From: an uncultured Caryophanales bacterium
GTDB lineage: Bacteria; Bacillota_I; Bacilli_A; RF39; UBA660
Direction of reading: 5' to 3'
Length of the DNA: 36,739 bases
Assembly (NCBI GenBank): GCA_946624985.1
Contig: CAMOSQ010000010.1
Coordinates: forward strand, 1 to 36,739
Shown here: in pieces, positions 1 through 9,061 of the stretch
Position numbering within the stretch: position 1 is the first letter of the stretch
Layout: each line of letters starts with the position of its first letter
Notes under the pieces: generated by a model
What the model was told of the DNA's origin: nothing
Database searches by the model: none
The model's input: only the letters and a program-made list of their open reading frames with translations
Program-made: the position numbers and the translations under genes

Positions 1-993
1 TATATCATTTATTTTTATTGGTATTTTTGATCCTTCTCTATTTGGTTTTATATTTAGTCTTAGCTTATTATATTTCTTTTCTCTTAGTTCTAGATTTTCT
101 AGTTTTTTAGCTAGTTTTTTTTCTCTATCTTTTCCCATTTTCTTTAGTGCATGATTTGTTTGTGATGCTTGCTGTGCTTTTTTTATAAATGTTTGTAGTT
201 CTTTTATTTCCTTTTCTTCTTTTTCAATTCTTTTTTCTTTTAGTTCTTGTTCTTGTTCTAATTTCTTTTTATATGTATCGTAGTTTCCATCGTATACCGT
301 TATTTTTTTTGAAATTTTATTTATATACATTATTTTGCTTACTATATTATTTAAGAATTTTACATCATGACTTATTACTAGTACCATTCCTTTATAGTTT
401 TTTAAGAAGTTTTCTACATAGGTTCTTGTTTTTTCGTCTAAGTGGTTTGTTGGTTCATCTAATAGTAGTAATTCACTTTTTGAATATAATAGTCTTGCGA
501 ATGCGATTTTTGATTTTTGTCCACCTGATAGGTCTTTTAGTTTCATATCCAATAAATCAATATCTATATCCATATTTTCTATTATTTTTAGTAGTATACT
601 TTCATATTTATAGCAGTCATAGTATTCTAGTTTTTCTTGTATTCTTGATATTTTTTTTAGTGTTTTATCGGTTGGGTCGTTTGATGCTTCTATATATAGA
701 TCTTGTAATTGTTGTTCTAATTCCTTTATAGGTCTTCCACTTTCTAAATATTCTAATACTGTAATACTCTCATCTTCTATTATTATTTCTTGTGGTAGAT
801 ATCCTACTGTTTTTTTATTTACTATTTTTCCGCTATCTAATCGATGTTCACCTAATATAACTTTAAAGAGTGTTGTTTTACCAGCACCATTTACTCCTAC
901 TACTCCTACTTTATCGTTTTCTTTTATTTCGAATGAAGCATTATCATATATTAGATTTTCTCCAAATGTAAGTGTTAAGTTAGAACCTCTCAT
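1..993 (-). CDS. ABC-F family ATP-binding protein, 3' end beyond the window
   Basis: Reverse-strand ORF starting at CAT 991-993 (MRGSNLTLTFGENLIYDNASFEIKENDKVGVVGVNGAGKTTLFKVILGE...) with Walker A GVNGAGKTT, signature LSGGQKSKIAFARLL and Walker B LLLLDEPTNHLD. Missing from the ORF track because it has no stop inside the window. Confidence 0.93.
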   Translation of the reverse strand, partial: MRGSNLTLTFGENLIYDNASFEIKENDKVGVVGVNGAGKTTLFKVILGEHRLDSGKIVNKKTVGYLPQEIIIEDESITVLEYLESGRPIKELEQQLQDLYIEASNDPTDKTLKKISRIQEKLEYYDCYKYESILLKIIENMDIDIDLLDMKLKDLSGGQKSKIAFARLLYSKSELLLLDEPTNHLDEKTRTYVENFLKNYKGMVLVISHDVKFLNNIVSKIMYINKISKKITVYDGNYDTYKKKLEQEQELKEKRIEKEEKEIKELQTFIKKAQQASQTNHALKKMGKDREKKLAKKLENLELREKKYNKLRLNIKPNREGSKIPIKINDI

Positions 994-1075
994 GTAAATC
1001 ACCTTTTTCAATTATACAAAAAATATGGATTTTAGTCCATATTTTCTTGCGTTAGAAAGTTCATTATTAATTCTA

Positions 1076-1987
1076 TTAAGATTTTTTTTCTTTTGGGTTT
1101 GATTGTGCGATTAAGAGTGTTAGTGCTACTAAGGCATTATTGTCTATTACTCTTTTATTATTTTTATATAGTATATTATAGAAGTCTAAGAAGTATATGA
1201 ATAGTGTTGCCGCAATTCTTTTATTTCCATCTATAAATGTGTGGTTTTTTGTTATTAAGTATAAAAAGTTAGCTGCTTTTTCTTCTATGGTTTTATATAC
1301 ATCAACATTCCCAAATGTTTGATAGATATTACCTATAATTGATTCGAGTCCTTTGTTTCTTTCTAATGCGAATAAATTTGAGTCGTTTGCGAATCTTAAT
1401 TTATTTATTATATCTATACAGTCTTCATATTTAATTTGTTCATTACTGCTTGTACCTTTTGGCTTATTCATTGTTTTATGGTCATAATCATCTAGTAGAT
1501 TAAGTGCATTTGAGTAATTATTAATTACTTTTATTATATCTTAAGCTTCTGTACCTTTTAATTCATGGTCTATTCTTCCCGCAATATCTATTAGTTTTAC
1601 TGTTTTTTCTAGATATTCTAATCTGTTCTTATTTACTGCATATCCTTTTATCATATAGTATTTCAATACTTTTGTAGCCCATTTTCTAAAGGCAACTCCG
1701 TTTTGGCTTTTTACACGATATCCTACTGATATAATCATATCTAAGTTGTAATATTCAACTTCACGAGTAACATCTCTATTACCTTCTTTTTGAACTGTCG
1801 CAAATTTTGCGACAGTTGCCCCATCAAGTTCTTCTTGCAATGCATTGTTTATATGCTTCCTTATTGTTTTATAATCTCTTTCAAATAGTTATCCCATTTG
1901 TTCAGTGTTAAGCCATACTGTCTCATCTTTCATATTTACTTCTAATTTTACGTCTTGATTTTCGAATATTATTATTTCATTTTTCAT
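1076..1987 (-). pseudogene. RhuM/Fic (RhuM-Fido fusion) gene interrupted by two in-frame TAA codons
   Basis: One continuous frame from ATG at 1987 to the stop at 1076. N-terminal MKNEIIIFENQDVKLEVNMKDETVWLNTEQMG*LFERDYKTIRKHINNALQEELDG...YYNLDMIISVGYRVKSQNGVAFRKWATKVLKYY is RhuM-like. The C-terminal part carries Fic motif HTFIDGNKRIAA. TAA at 1889-1891 and 1541-1543; the ORF track reports it as two separate ORFs. Confidence 0.85.
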
Positions 1988-1999
1988 TTCTATCTCTCC

Positions 2000-2119
2000 T
2001 TATATTTTTATTTTAACAGGCAAACCTGTTAAAATAAAAATCAAAATAACAATAGCTGCCAATAAACCATATAAACAAGACATTGTAATTAAAGAAATTC
2101 CTAATAAATTCTTTTTCAT
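2000..2119 (-). CDS. 39-aa putative single-pass membrane peptide (MKKNLLGISLITMSCLYGLLAAIVILIFILTGLPVKIKI)
   Basis: ATG at 2117-2119, stop at 2000-2002, AGG upstream and a hydrophobic core. Its 3' end lies inside an inverted repeat. Confidence 0.4.
   Translation of the reverse strand: MKKNLLGISLITMSCLYGLLAAIVILIFILTGLPVKIKI
2005..2040. terminator. Perfect 16-bp inverted repeat with 4-nt loop (bidirectional terminator-like)
   Basis: tttttattttaacagg-caaa-cctgttaaaataaaaa. Confidence 0.55.
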
Positions 2120-2149
2120 ATACACAACCTATTTCTTTTAACAATTAAA

Positions 2150-3145
2150 CTATTTTTCATTATTAGAAAAATAACTCTTAACATTATGCATTAAATTTAT
2201 CATAAGTATTTCAGATATAAATTTCGATAAAAATAAATTTAATTTTAATGATAAAACAAATATAATAATTGTACTTAAAACTATTTTTCCAATATTAATT
2301 AAATTAGTTTTAAATATCTGCTCTTTCTGCCTATCATTTTTAATCATAAAATAGCCAATACTTGCACATACAAGACCAGAAATCACATTTGAAAATATTA
2401 TTTTACTTTTTATTTTATATAAAATAATAAACAATATAAATTCAAATATAAACAATAATATAGATTTCATTCTATACTTAATAATTTGACTATATATTCT
2501 TGTAGAATCAAATATTGTATTAAAATGAGAACCCTTATTATCATCAAAATAAATAGTTTTAATCTCAATTTCCTTATACTTAATATTTCTTTCCTTTAAT
2601 CCCAATAATACATTCATTTCATACTCAAACCTGTCACCCTTAGTTTCTAACATATATTCAGTAAGTTGCTCTTCAAACGCCCTTAATCCAGACTGAGTAT
2701 CATATATATCCTCTTCAGTAGCAAGTGAAAAAACATATTTAGTAATACTATTACCAATTTTGCTCCTTAAAGGAACATTATCTTTTCTTAATCTCTTACC
2801 AATTGCAAGTGTATCAGGATGTTCCTCAACATATCTACATAAATTTAAAGCATCATTTGAATCATGTTGTCCATCAGAATCAACAATAACAATTATATAA
2901 TCATGATAATTATCTTTAACATATTCTATACCCTTTTTAATAGCATAACCTTTTCCTCTATTAGTAGGATATGAAATAACCTTTGCTCCACAATCATCAA
3001 AAAATTTTTCATACTTTAAATCAGATCCATCATTTATCACAACAACATCAAAATTCTTACCCTTCAAATCATCAACTACTTTTTTTAATTTTTCATCTGG
3101 CTCATACGATGGAACCAAAGCAACATACTTTATTTCTCTTTTCAT
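2150..3145 (-). CDS. Glycosyltransferase family 2 (dolichyl-phosphate-mannose synthase-like) with C-terminal TM segments
   Basis: VALVPSYEPDEKLKKVV, VVINDGS, IIVIVDSDGQHD motifs; hydrophobic C-terminus. Confidence 0.85.
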   Translation of the reverse strand: MKREIKYVALVPSYEPDEKLKKVVDDLKGKNFDVVVINDGSDLKYEKFFDDCGAKVISYPTNRGKGYAIKKGIEYVKDNYHDYIIVIVDSDGQHDSNDALNLCRYVEEHPDTLAIGKRLRKDNVPLRSKIGNSITKYVFSLATEEDIYDTQSGLRAFEEQLTEYMLETKGDRFEYEMNVLLGLKERNIKYKEIEIKTIYFDDNKGSHFNTIFDSTRIYSQIIKYRMKSILLFIFEFILFIILYKIKSKIIFSNVISGLVCASIGYFMIKNDRQKEQIFKTNLINIGKIVLSTIIIFVLSLKLNLFLSKFISEILMINLMHNVKSYFSNNEK

Positions 3146-3200
3146 AGCACACCTTATACCTTCTATACATATTATATATTTTTAATAACATAAATTCAAG

Positions 3201-3371
3201 AAAAAAAGACTAAATTTATTAGTCTTACATTCATCCGTTATTTGCGAACTGACAACATGAACCTGGATCATTATTTATTACTTGATTTTCTTCACTGCAT
3301 GAATACTCTGGAGTGTATGTATGATTATAGATATGTTTGTTTATTACATGAGTATGTATTGGACATACGTG
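3201..3371 (-). pseudogene. Truncated duplicate of the 3' end and terminator of the CotD-like gene
   Basis: Near-identical to 4430-4601 (aaaaaaagactaaattta...ggacatacgtg), ending abruptly at 3371 where the two copies diverge. Confidence 0.9.
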
Positions 3372-3463
3372 CCATTGATAATTTATGAGAGACTTTTTTC
3401 TAATTCACATAATATTTTCTTTTGCGGTTTCAAATTGAAACCGCAAGATGTTACATTAATTTT

Positions 3464-4354
3464 TTATATAATATTATTTACTTTATTTTGAAGTAAATTT
3501 AATACTTCTTTATCATTAATTAAATTAATTGAGAAAGTTTTATATCCTATTCTATTTACACTTGTACCACAATGATAAATATCTTTATCATCAATTATGA
3601 AATACCTATCATGAAATGTATTGTTATATATAACCTTTAAATTATGGTATTGCTTATTATATTTTTCAATATCTTGTTTTGTTAAAAGATTATCTTTCTT
3701 AGTTATAATAATTACTTTTGTATCCAATCTTTTTATGATATCTAATATGGTGTTGTCAGCATATGCATCTATAATTGTTAATTTTTTAGTGGCACTTTTA
3801 AATATATCTTGTATTTTAGAATATGCATCATATATTTGACCATTAAAGTATATATCATTAGTTTTTCTTTTTTCTTCAAACTTCTTAAATGATTCTTTTA
3901 ATAGTTTAATATCTTCAGTATTTTTTAGAACCTGTTTATTTACCAATTTTTGTTCTAGTAAATCGAAAGATATATATTTTCGCATTGCTACAAAAGCTCT
4001 CATTATAGACACACTCATCTTAGAGGCTATACTTGTTCTAAGCACAGTTGCAAGCATAGCTACACCTTGTTCTGTAAAAGCATATGGAAGATATTTTGAA
4101 TATTTACCTTGTTCTAATTCTAAGGTCCCAGATTGGGACCTTAGAATTTCTCTATACTCTTCAGTATTCAATTGAAAATAAAAATCATCAGGAAATCTAT
4201 CTAAATGTCGATTAACTGCTTGATTAATTGTCTTAGTTCCATTCACACATTCATATAATTTAGCCAAATCAGAATCCAGCATAACCTGTTTTCCACGAAT
4301 TTCATATATTAGATTTTCTATTACAACTTCATCTTTAGTAATTATATCATTCAT
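3464..4354 (-). CDS. ORF6N (phage-type) domain protein with C-terminal PLD-like segment
   Basis: IENLIYEIRGKQVMLDSDLAKLYE...NQAVNRHLDRFPDDFYFQL...LPYAFTEQGVAMLATVLRT is ORF6N; C-terminal HDRYFIIDDKDIYHCGTSVN resembles a PLD/HKD-like motif. Confidence 0.87.
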   Translation of the reverse strand: MNDIITKDEVVIENLIYEIRGKQVMLDSDLAKLYECVNGTKTINQAVNRHLDRFPDDFYFQLNTEEYREILRSQSGTLELEQGKYSKYLPYAFTEQGVAMLATVLRTSIASKMSVSIMRAFVAMRKYISFDLLEQKLVNKQVLKNTEDIKLLKESFKKFEEKRKTNDIYFNGQIYDAYSKIQDIFKSATKKLTIIDAYADNTILDIIKRLDTKVIIITKKDNLLTKQDIEKYNKQYHNLKVIYNNTFHDRYFIIDDKDIYHCGTSVNRIGYKTFSINLINDKEVLNLLQNKVNNII

Positions 4355-4394
4355 ATATACACCTCCCTGATTTTTTTAATGCTAGTCCAATTAT

Positions 4395-4430
4395 AACGAA
4401 TATTTGTTTGTGCGTCAATATGTTAACATA
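4395..4430 (-). promoter_or_regulatory. Sigma-A-like promoter of the ORF6N gene with adjacent 12-bp palindrome TATGTTAACATA
   Basis: Reverse strand TTGACG-17 nt-TATAAT; perfect palindrome 4419-4430 abuts the -35. Confidence 0.65.
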
Positions 4431-4454
4431 AAAAAAGACTAAATTTAATTAGTC

Positions 4455-4733
4455 TTACATCCATCCGTTATTTGCAAACTGACAACATGAACCTGGATCA
4501 TTATTTATTACTTGATTTTCTTCACTGCATGAATACTCTGGAGTGTATGTATGATTATAGATATGTTTGTTTATTACATGAGTATGTATTGGACATACGT
4601 GTTGTACTTCATGGCAGAACTCTCTTTCTACACATTTGTTTATTGCAGGTTCCACAATTGGACACTGTGGCATACAACAATTATCCATTCCATATCCCAT
4701 TTGTCTATCACAGCAGTTATTTTTATTAAACAT
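4455..4733 (-). CDS. CotD-like spore coat protein
   Basis: Cys/His-rich 92-aa protein with CPIHTHVINKHIYNHTYTPEYS, resembling the CotD pattern. Confidence 0.65.
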   Translation of the reverse strand: MFNKNNCCDRQMGYGMDNCCMPQCPIVEPAINKCVEREFCHEVQHVCPIHTHVINKHIYNHTYTPEYSCSEENQVINNDPGSCCQFANNGWM

Positions 4734-4852
4734 ATTAATCCCCCTTACCTAGTTTATAATATGAGGATTTTATGTTTTTGAATATGTATTTGTCTATTAT
4801 TATTTTTGTTATAATTATTTTTATAATTAATTCTTAATACACATAATAACCA

Positions 4853-5683
4853 TTATATCTTTTCTCTATCAATTCCACGTACATCCAAGCAATCATAGAT
4901 TCTTTCCATGTTTCTATATTTTCCATTTTTTATCTCATCAATATAAGCTTCTAACTCAATATTGTCATCATTATCTAAAAGTTCTTTATCTATATCATAT
5001 GGAAGGCTTATAAACTCATATGAAATTTCTTCATTTATATTTTTGGAACCATAATTACCAGAAAGAATTAAATAATTTGCCATAGTTGTATTTCTATCAT
5101 CAGCATTCTTCTCATCATTCCTAAATATTTCAATAGGATTACCTACTGATCCAGTATTTAACACAATTCTATTATACATTTTTTGCATATTTTGTACATG
5201 CGTATGACCATATATTACTATATCAGCCTTATTATTTGAAACTGTATTTTCAGATGGTAAAAATAATTCATATATTCTTTCAATTTTATCTATATTTCCA
5301 ACAAACTTATCAATTTTTTGTGGATGTGCATGAAAAACTCTTATCAATCTTCCACTCATATAAAACTCATAACAAAATGGAAGATTACATAAATAATCAA
5401 GAGTATCCTCATTTAATTTACTTCTACACCAAACATATCTATCAAGAGCAATCCCAGATAAACCATTTCGTTCTAAGCCAAAAAATTCATCACAATTTCC
5501 TCTTATTACCATCTCACAATTTTTTCTTATTAGATCAACACACTCCTGTTGATGTGTCCCTTTCGCAACTATATCTCCTAAACAAAAAATTCTAGTTATA
5601 TTTCTTTTTTTAATATCCTCTAAAACTGTTTTTAAAGCTTCTAAATTCCCATGAATATCCGATATTATCGCAACTTTATCCAT
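4853..5683 (-). CDS. Metallophosphoesterase family protein
   Basis: SDIHGN, CLGDIV, RGNCDE and YGHTH metallophosphoesterase motifs. Confidence 0.88.
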   Translation of the reverse strand: MDKVAIISDIHGNLEALKTVLEDIKKRNITRIFCLGDIVAKGTHQQECVDLIRKNCEMVIRGNCDEFFGLERNGLSGIALDRYVWCRSKLNEDTLDYLCNLPFCYEFYMSGRLIRVFHAHPQKIDKFVGNIDKIERIYELFLPSENTVSNNKADIVIYGHTHVQNMQKMYNRIVLNTGSVGNPIEIFRNDEKNADDRNTTMANYLILSGNYGSKNINEEISYEFISLPYDIDKELLDNDDNIELEAYIDEIKNGKYRNMERIYDCLDVRGIDREKI

Positions 5684-7452
5684 TAAAATCCACTCCTTTT
5701 AAACATTTTATCAAGTTCACCTCTTGAATAAAAAATTATTGAAGGCCTGCCATGACAACAATTATAAGGATTCTTACATTTTCTTAAGTCATTAATAATA
5801 TTTTCCATTTCCTCTAAAGACATATCAGTATTAGCCTTAATAGCCATTTTACAACTTAACATCTTAATAGATTCTTCATTGAATTTTTCTATTCTAAAGT
5901 CTTTTTGCTTTTGAATTACTTGTTCTATTAAGTTGTTTAATACTTTTTCTTCAAATCCTCTTGGTATCCAGGTAGGATGAGCTTTTATTATTATTGAGTT
6001 TATTCCGAATTCTTCTGCTTCTATATTATTTTCTTCTAATATATTCATGTTTTCTTTTAGTATTATATAGTCTCTTGCTGAAAGTTCTATTGTAATTGGA
6101 AATAGTAAGCTTATTTTATCTTGTGTTGGTTTTCCTAGTTTTTCTAAGAAATTTTCATAATTTATTCTTTCCTTTGCAGCATGTTCATCTATTAAATACA
6201 TTCCAAGCTCATTTTGACAAACTATATACGTACCATGTACTAAACCAACAGGATATAATTCTGGAAGTGGTTCAATTGAATGTTCCTCTTTCTTATACTC
6301 GACCTCTTCCTCACCTATTAAATCATTATTTAAAGGAATTATTTCATCAATATTTTCAAATAGATTTGGTTGAACTACTTCTTGTCTAGTTAGTGATATT
6401 GTCTCTTGTATATCTTCTTTATTTGCTTTTTTAGGTAGTTCTTTTATTATCGGTATTAAGTTTCTGCCTGTTATTTTTTCTTTTATCATTTTTTCTATTA
6501 AGTTACATAGTTCAGTCATTTTTGAGAATTTTATATCCATTTTTGTTGGATGTATATTTACATCTACTAATGTTGGATCAACCTCTATATTTAGTACAAC
6601 AACTGGATATCTATTATCAGGTTTATAAGCATGATATGCATCATTTATTGTTCTATTTAGCTCTGTATTACGTACAATTCTGCCATTTACTAAAGTAATC
6701 ATAGCATTCTTATTAGACTTATGAACCTCAGGCAAGCTAATATATCCTGAAACAACATAATCATCATCCTCAATACTAACATCCAACATTTTTTTAGCAA
6801 CATTTATTCCATATATATCCCTTATTGTCTTTAACAAATTACCTCTTCCATCTGTATTAAGTATAATTGATTCATTATTTGTAAGCACAAACCTTATATC
6901 AGGATGAGATAAAGCAAGCTTATTTATATAATCAGTTATATTAGCAAGTTCAGTATACAAGCTTTTTAAGTGTTTCAAACGAGCTGGAGTATTATAAAAA
7001 AGAGCATTTACTTCAATACTTGTTCCAATTCTAGCGTCACTATTTTCAACACTAATTATCTTTCCACCCTCTATATGTACTGTTGTTCCAACCTCATTTT
7101 TACACGTCTTTAAAATTATTTTAGATACACTTGCGATAGAGGCTAGTGCTTCACCTCTAAATCCTAATGTTTCAATATGATATAAATCATCCTCATCGAT
7201 AATCTTACTAGTTGCATGTCTTTGAAATGCAAGAATCGCATCATCATGCTCCATACCTATTCCATTATCCGTAACCTTTATTTGTTTAGTACCTGCATCA
7301 ATCAAATCAACCTTAATTTCATTAGATCCCGCATCTATACTGTTTTCTACTAATTCTTTTACTACGCTTGCGCATTTTTCTACTACTTCTCCTGCAGCTA
7401 TTTTATTGGCAAGTAGTTCATCCATTACTTTTATTACTGACATATTAACCAT
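5683..7452 (-). CDS. mutL: DNA mismatch repair protein MutL
   Basis: IAAGEVVEKCASVVKELVENSIDAG, TLGFRGEALASI, YNTPARLK; C-terminal DEHAAKERINYE and CHGRP. Confidence 0.96.
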   Translation of the reverse strand: MVNMSVIKVMDELLANKIAAGEVVEKCASVVKELVENSIDAGSNEIKVDLIDAGTKQIKVTDNGIGMEHDDAILAFQRHATSKIIDEDDLYHIETLGFRGEALASIASVSKIILKTCKNEVGTTVHIEGGKIISVENSDARIGTSIEVNALFYNTPARLKHLKSLYTELANITDYINKLALSHPDIRFVLTNNESIILNTDGRGNLLKTIRDIYGINVAKKMLDVSIEDDDYVVSGYISLPEVHKSNKNAMITLVNGRIVRNTELNRTINDAYHAYKPDNRYPVVVLNIEVDPTLVDVNIHPTKMDIKFSKMTELCNLIEKMIKEKITGRNLIPIIKELPKKANKEDIQETISLTRQEVVQPNLFENIDEIIPLNNDLIGEEEVEYKKEEHSIEPLPELYPVGLVHGTYIVCQNELGMYLIDEHAAKERINYENFLEKLGKPTQDKISLLFPITIELSARDYIILKENMNILEENNIEAEEFGINSIIIKAHPTWIPRGFEEKVLNNLIEQVIQKQKDFRIEKFNEESIKMLSCKMAIKANTDMSLEEMENIINDLRKCKNPYNCCHGRPSIIFYSRGELDKMFKRSGF

Positions 7453-7939
7453 ACTTTCTAAATAATTTATTTATTATTTTATTTATTATTTGTTTTATAA
7501 AACTTGATATAAATGTACATACTACTATTCCTAGGTATGCTCCTATTTTTATATCATTTATTAAATATATTCCTAGTCCTATTGATATTATAAGTCCTAA
7601 AGTTCCAAATATATTTCTTGTGTATCCTCTTAGATAATCTATGATTATTCCAATTATTATTAGAATTGTTGTTATTTCAAATAGTTTTGTTAGTTTTGTA
7701 AAATAAAATATTAATCCTAATGTAGATGTTACTAGATAGAAATAATAATATATATTTATTATTGTATTAGCTATATTATCTACTGTTTTTTCTGTTTTAG
7801 TTAAAGGTACTACCTTTTTACTTTTAGGATTTATTCTTTTATTACAGTTTGGACATGTTACGTTTTTTAAGTCATCCATATTATTTACCTCATAATCAAA
7901 CTCAAAATCACAATATCCACAATATCCTTGTTTTTTCAT
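7445..7939 (-). CDS. Zinc-ribbon membrane protein of unknown function
   Basis: CGYCDFEF...CPNCNKR zinc ribbon plus several TM helices. The ORF-track start (7963) reads through a -10 box; MKKQGYC at 7939 is the better start. Confidence 0.7.
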   Translation of the reverse strand: MKKQGYCGYCDFEFDYEVNNMDDLKNVTCPNCNKRINPKSKKVVPLTKTEKTVDNIANTIINIYYYFYLVTSTLGLIFYFTKLTKLFEITTILIIIGIIIDYLRGYTRNIFGTLGLIISIGLGIYLINDIKIGAYLGIVVCTFISSFIKQIINKIINKLFRKYG

Positions 7940-7989
7940 TGTATCACCAATATAATTATACAAAAAAATAGAATACCTTTCAAGATATC

Positions 7990-8649
7990 CTATCTTTTTT
8001 TACCACCAAATTGAGCTTCAAATTCCTTTGAACGTTCATATGATTCGTTTAGTTCTGGAAACATATTTTTGTGAGTATCTAGTTCTCTTTTTTGTTCTTC
8101 TATTGACATGTTTTTTATATATATTATTTGTCCATAATCAAGTAATAATAATTTACCTTTTTCATCTTTTCCTAGGTTTTCTTTTTTAGGATCATACCAC
8201 AAATATCCACTTTCTCTTAGTTTATAATACATATCATATATATCAACTGATTTTATTTTTTCTGTATTTAATTTTTTTTCAGTAAGTACAGTTATTTTTT
8301 TGTTCTTTATATTTATAATTTGTTCTGATATTGGTTTTTGAATATCTTCACAATTTGATATGTATTCTGTTAATGAATTTGTTTGATAGTCTAGTGTTGT
8401 TATTTTTATTATCATGTTGTTGCATTCAAATATAATGGCATCTTGACCTATATGAACTAAACTGATATTATCTATTGTTCCTCCACATGACATGCATGAT
8501 TCATTTAGTTTTCCGATTATAGTTGCATAATCATTTGATTCAAAACCAATATGGCTATAATTTCTAATTAATATTTCTAGTATTTGATCTTGAGTTAAAG
8601 CTTTATTTGGTTCTGCTTGTTTTTTTAATAGTCTTGATATAAATCCCAT
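7990..8649 (-). CDS. Small protein-kinase-like protein of unknown function
   Basis: YLWYDPKKENLGKDEKGKLLLLDYG resembles a catalytic loop plus DxG region. Start set at MGFISRLL (8649). Confidence 0.5.
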   Translation of the reverse strand: MGFISRLLKKQAEPNKALTQDQILEILIRNYSHIGFESNDYATIIGKLNESCMSCGGTIDNISLVHIGQDAIIFECNNMIIKITTLDYQTNSLTEYISNCEDIQKPISEQIINIKNKKITVLTEKKLNTEKIKSVDIYDMYYKLRESGYLWYDPKKENLGKDEKGKLLLLDYGQIIYIKNMSIEEQKRELDTHKNMFPELNESYERSKEFEAQFGGKKR

Positions 8650-8700
8650 ATTATCACCAATATAATTATACATTATTTTATATTAATTTACTATAAAAAC

Positions 8701-8729
8701 AAAAAAAAGTTTAGAATTACTCTAAACTA
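8701..8729 (-). terminator. Intrinsic terminator, minus orientation
   Basis: AGTTTAGA-gtaat-TCTAAACT followed by TTTTTTTT on the reverse strand. Confidence 0.6.
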
Positions 8730-8795
8730 TTTTATTATGTTGTAATCAAGTTCTATGGTATAATGTGTACATAAATTAATTATGAGAGGTAATTT

Positions 8796-8993
8796 ATGAT
8801 AACTATAAACAAACAAGAAAAAAATGTTAATGATACTAGAATTGCTAGTTATGGTATTCTTTTTAACGATAAAGGACAAATAGCTGTTGTAAGAAACAAA
8901 AATTGGGGATTAATTTTACCAGGTGAAAAAAAAGAAAATAATGAAATCGGATTTGATACAGTTAAGCGTGAGGTTCTTAATATCTTTTTTTAA
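8796..8993 (+). pseudogene. N-terminal remnant of a NUDIX hydrolase
   Basis: ASYGILFNDKGQIAVVRNKNWGLILPGEKKENNEIGFDTVKREV then LNIFF* instead of the REVxEExG completion of the Nudix box. Confidence 0.75.
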
Positions 8994-9013
8994 TAATAAG
9001 TAATGAGTTTAAG

Positions 9014-9042
9014 AAAAATACTGAATTTAAGTATTTTTTAAT
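9014..9042 (+). terminator. Intrinsic terminator of the NUDIX-fragment unit
   Basis: AAAAATACT-GAATTTA-AGTATTTTTT. Confidence 0.6.
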
Positions 9043-9061
9043 TTTATCTTATTGAATTTAG

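Noticed and set aside
189-731. Plus-strand 180-aa ORF, Phe/Leu-rich
   Set aside because: Antisense to the ABC-F gene; its composition is what T-rich antisense of an AT-rich gene gives.
1076-1987. Alternative genetic code (TAA as Gln)
   Set aside because: Housekeeping genes across the window terminate normally at TAA; only this one gene contains internal TAA.
4472-4781. Plus-strand ORFs of 85 and 76 aa
   Set aside because: Antisense to the CotD-like gene; no SD and no recognisable domain.
5236-5595. Plus-strand 119-aa ORF
   Set aside because: Antisense to the metallophosphoesterase; no independent support.
6096-6389. Plus-strand 97-aa ORF
   Set aside because: Antisense to mutL; no promoter or SD support seen.
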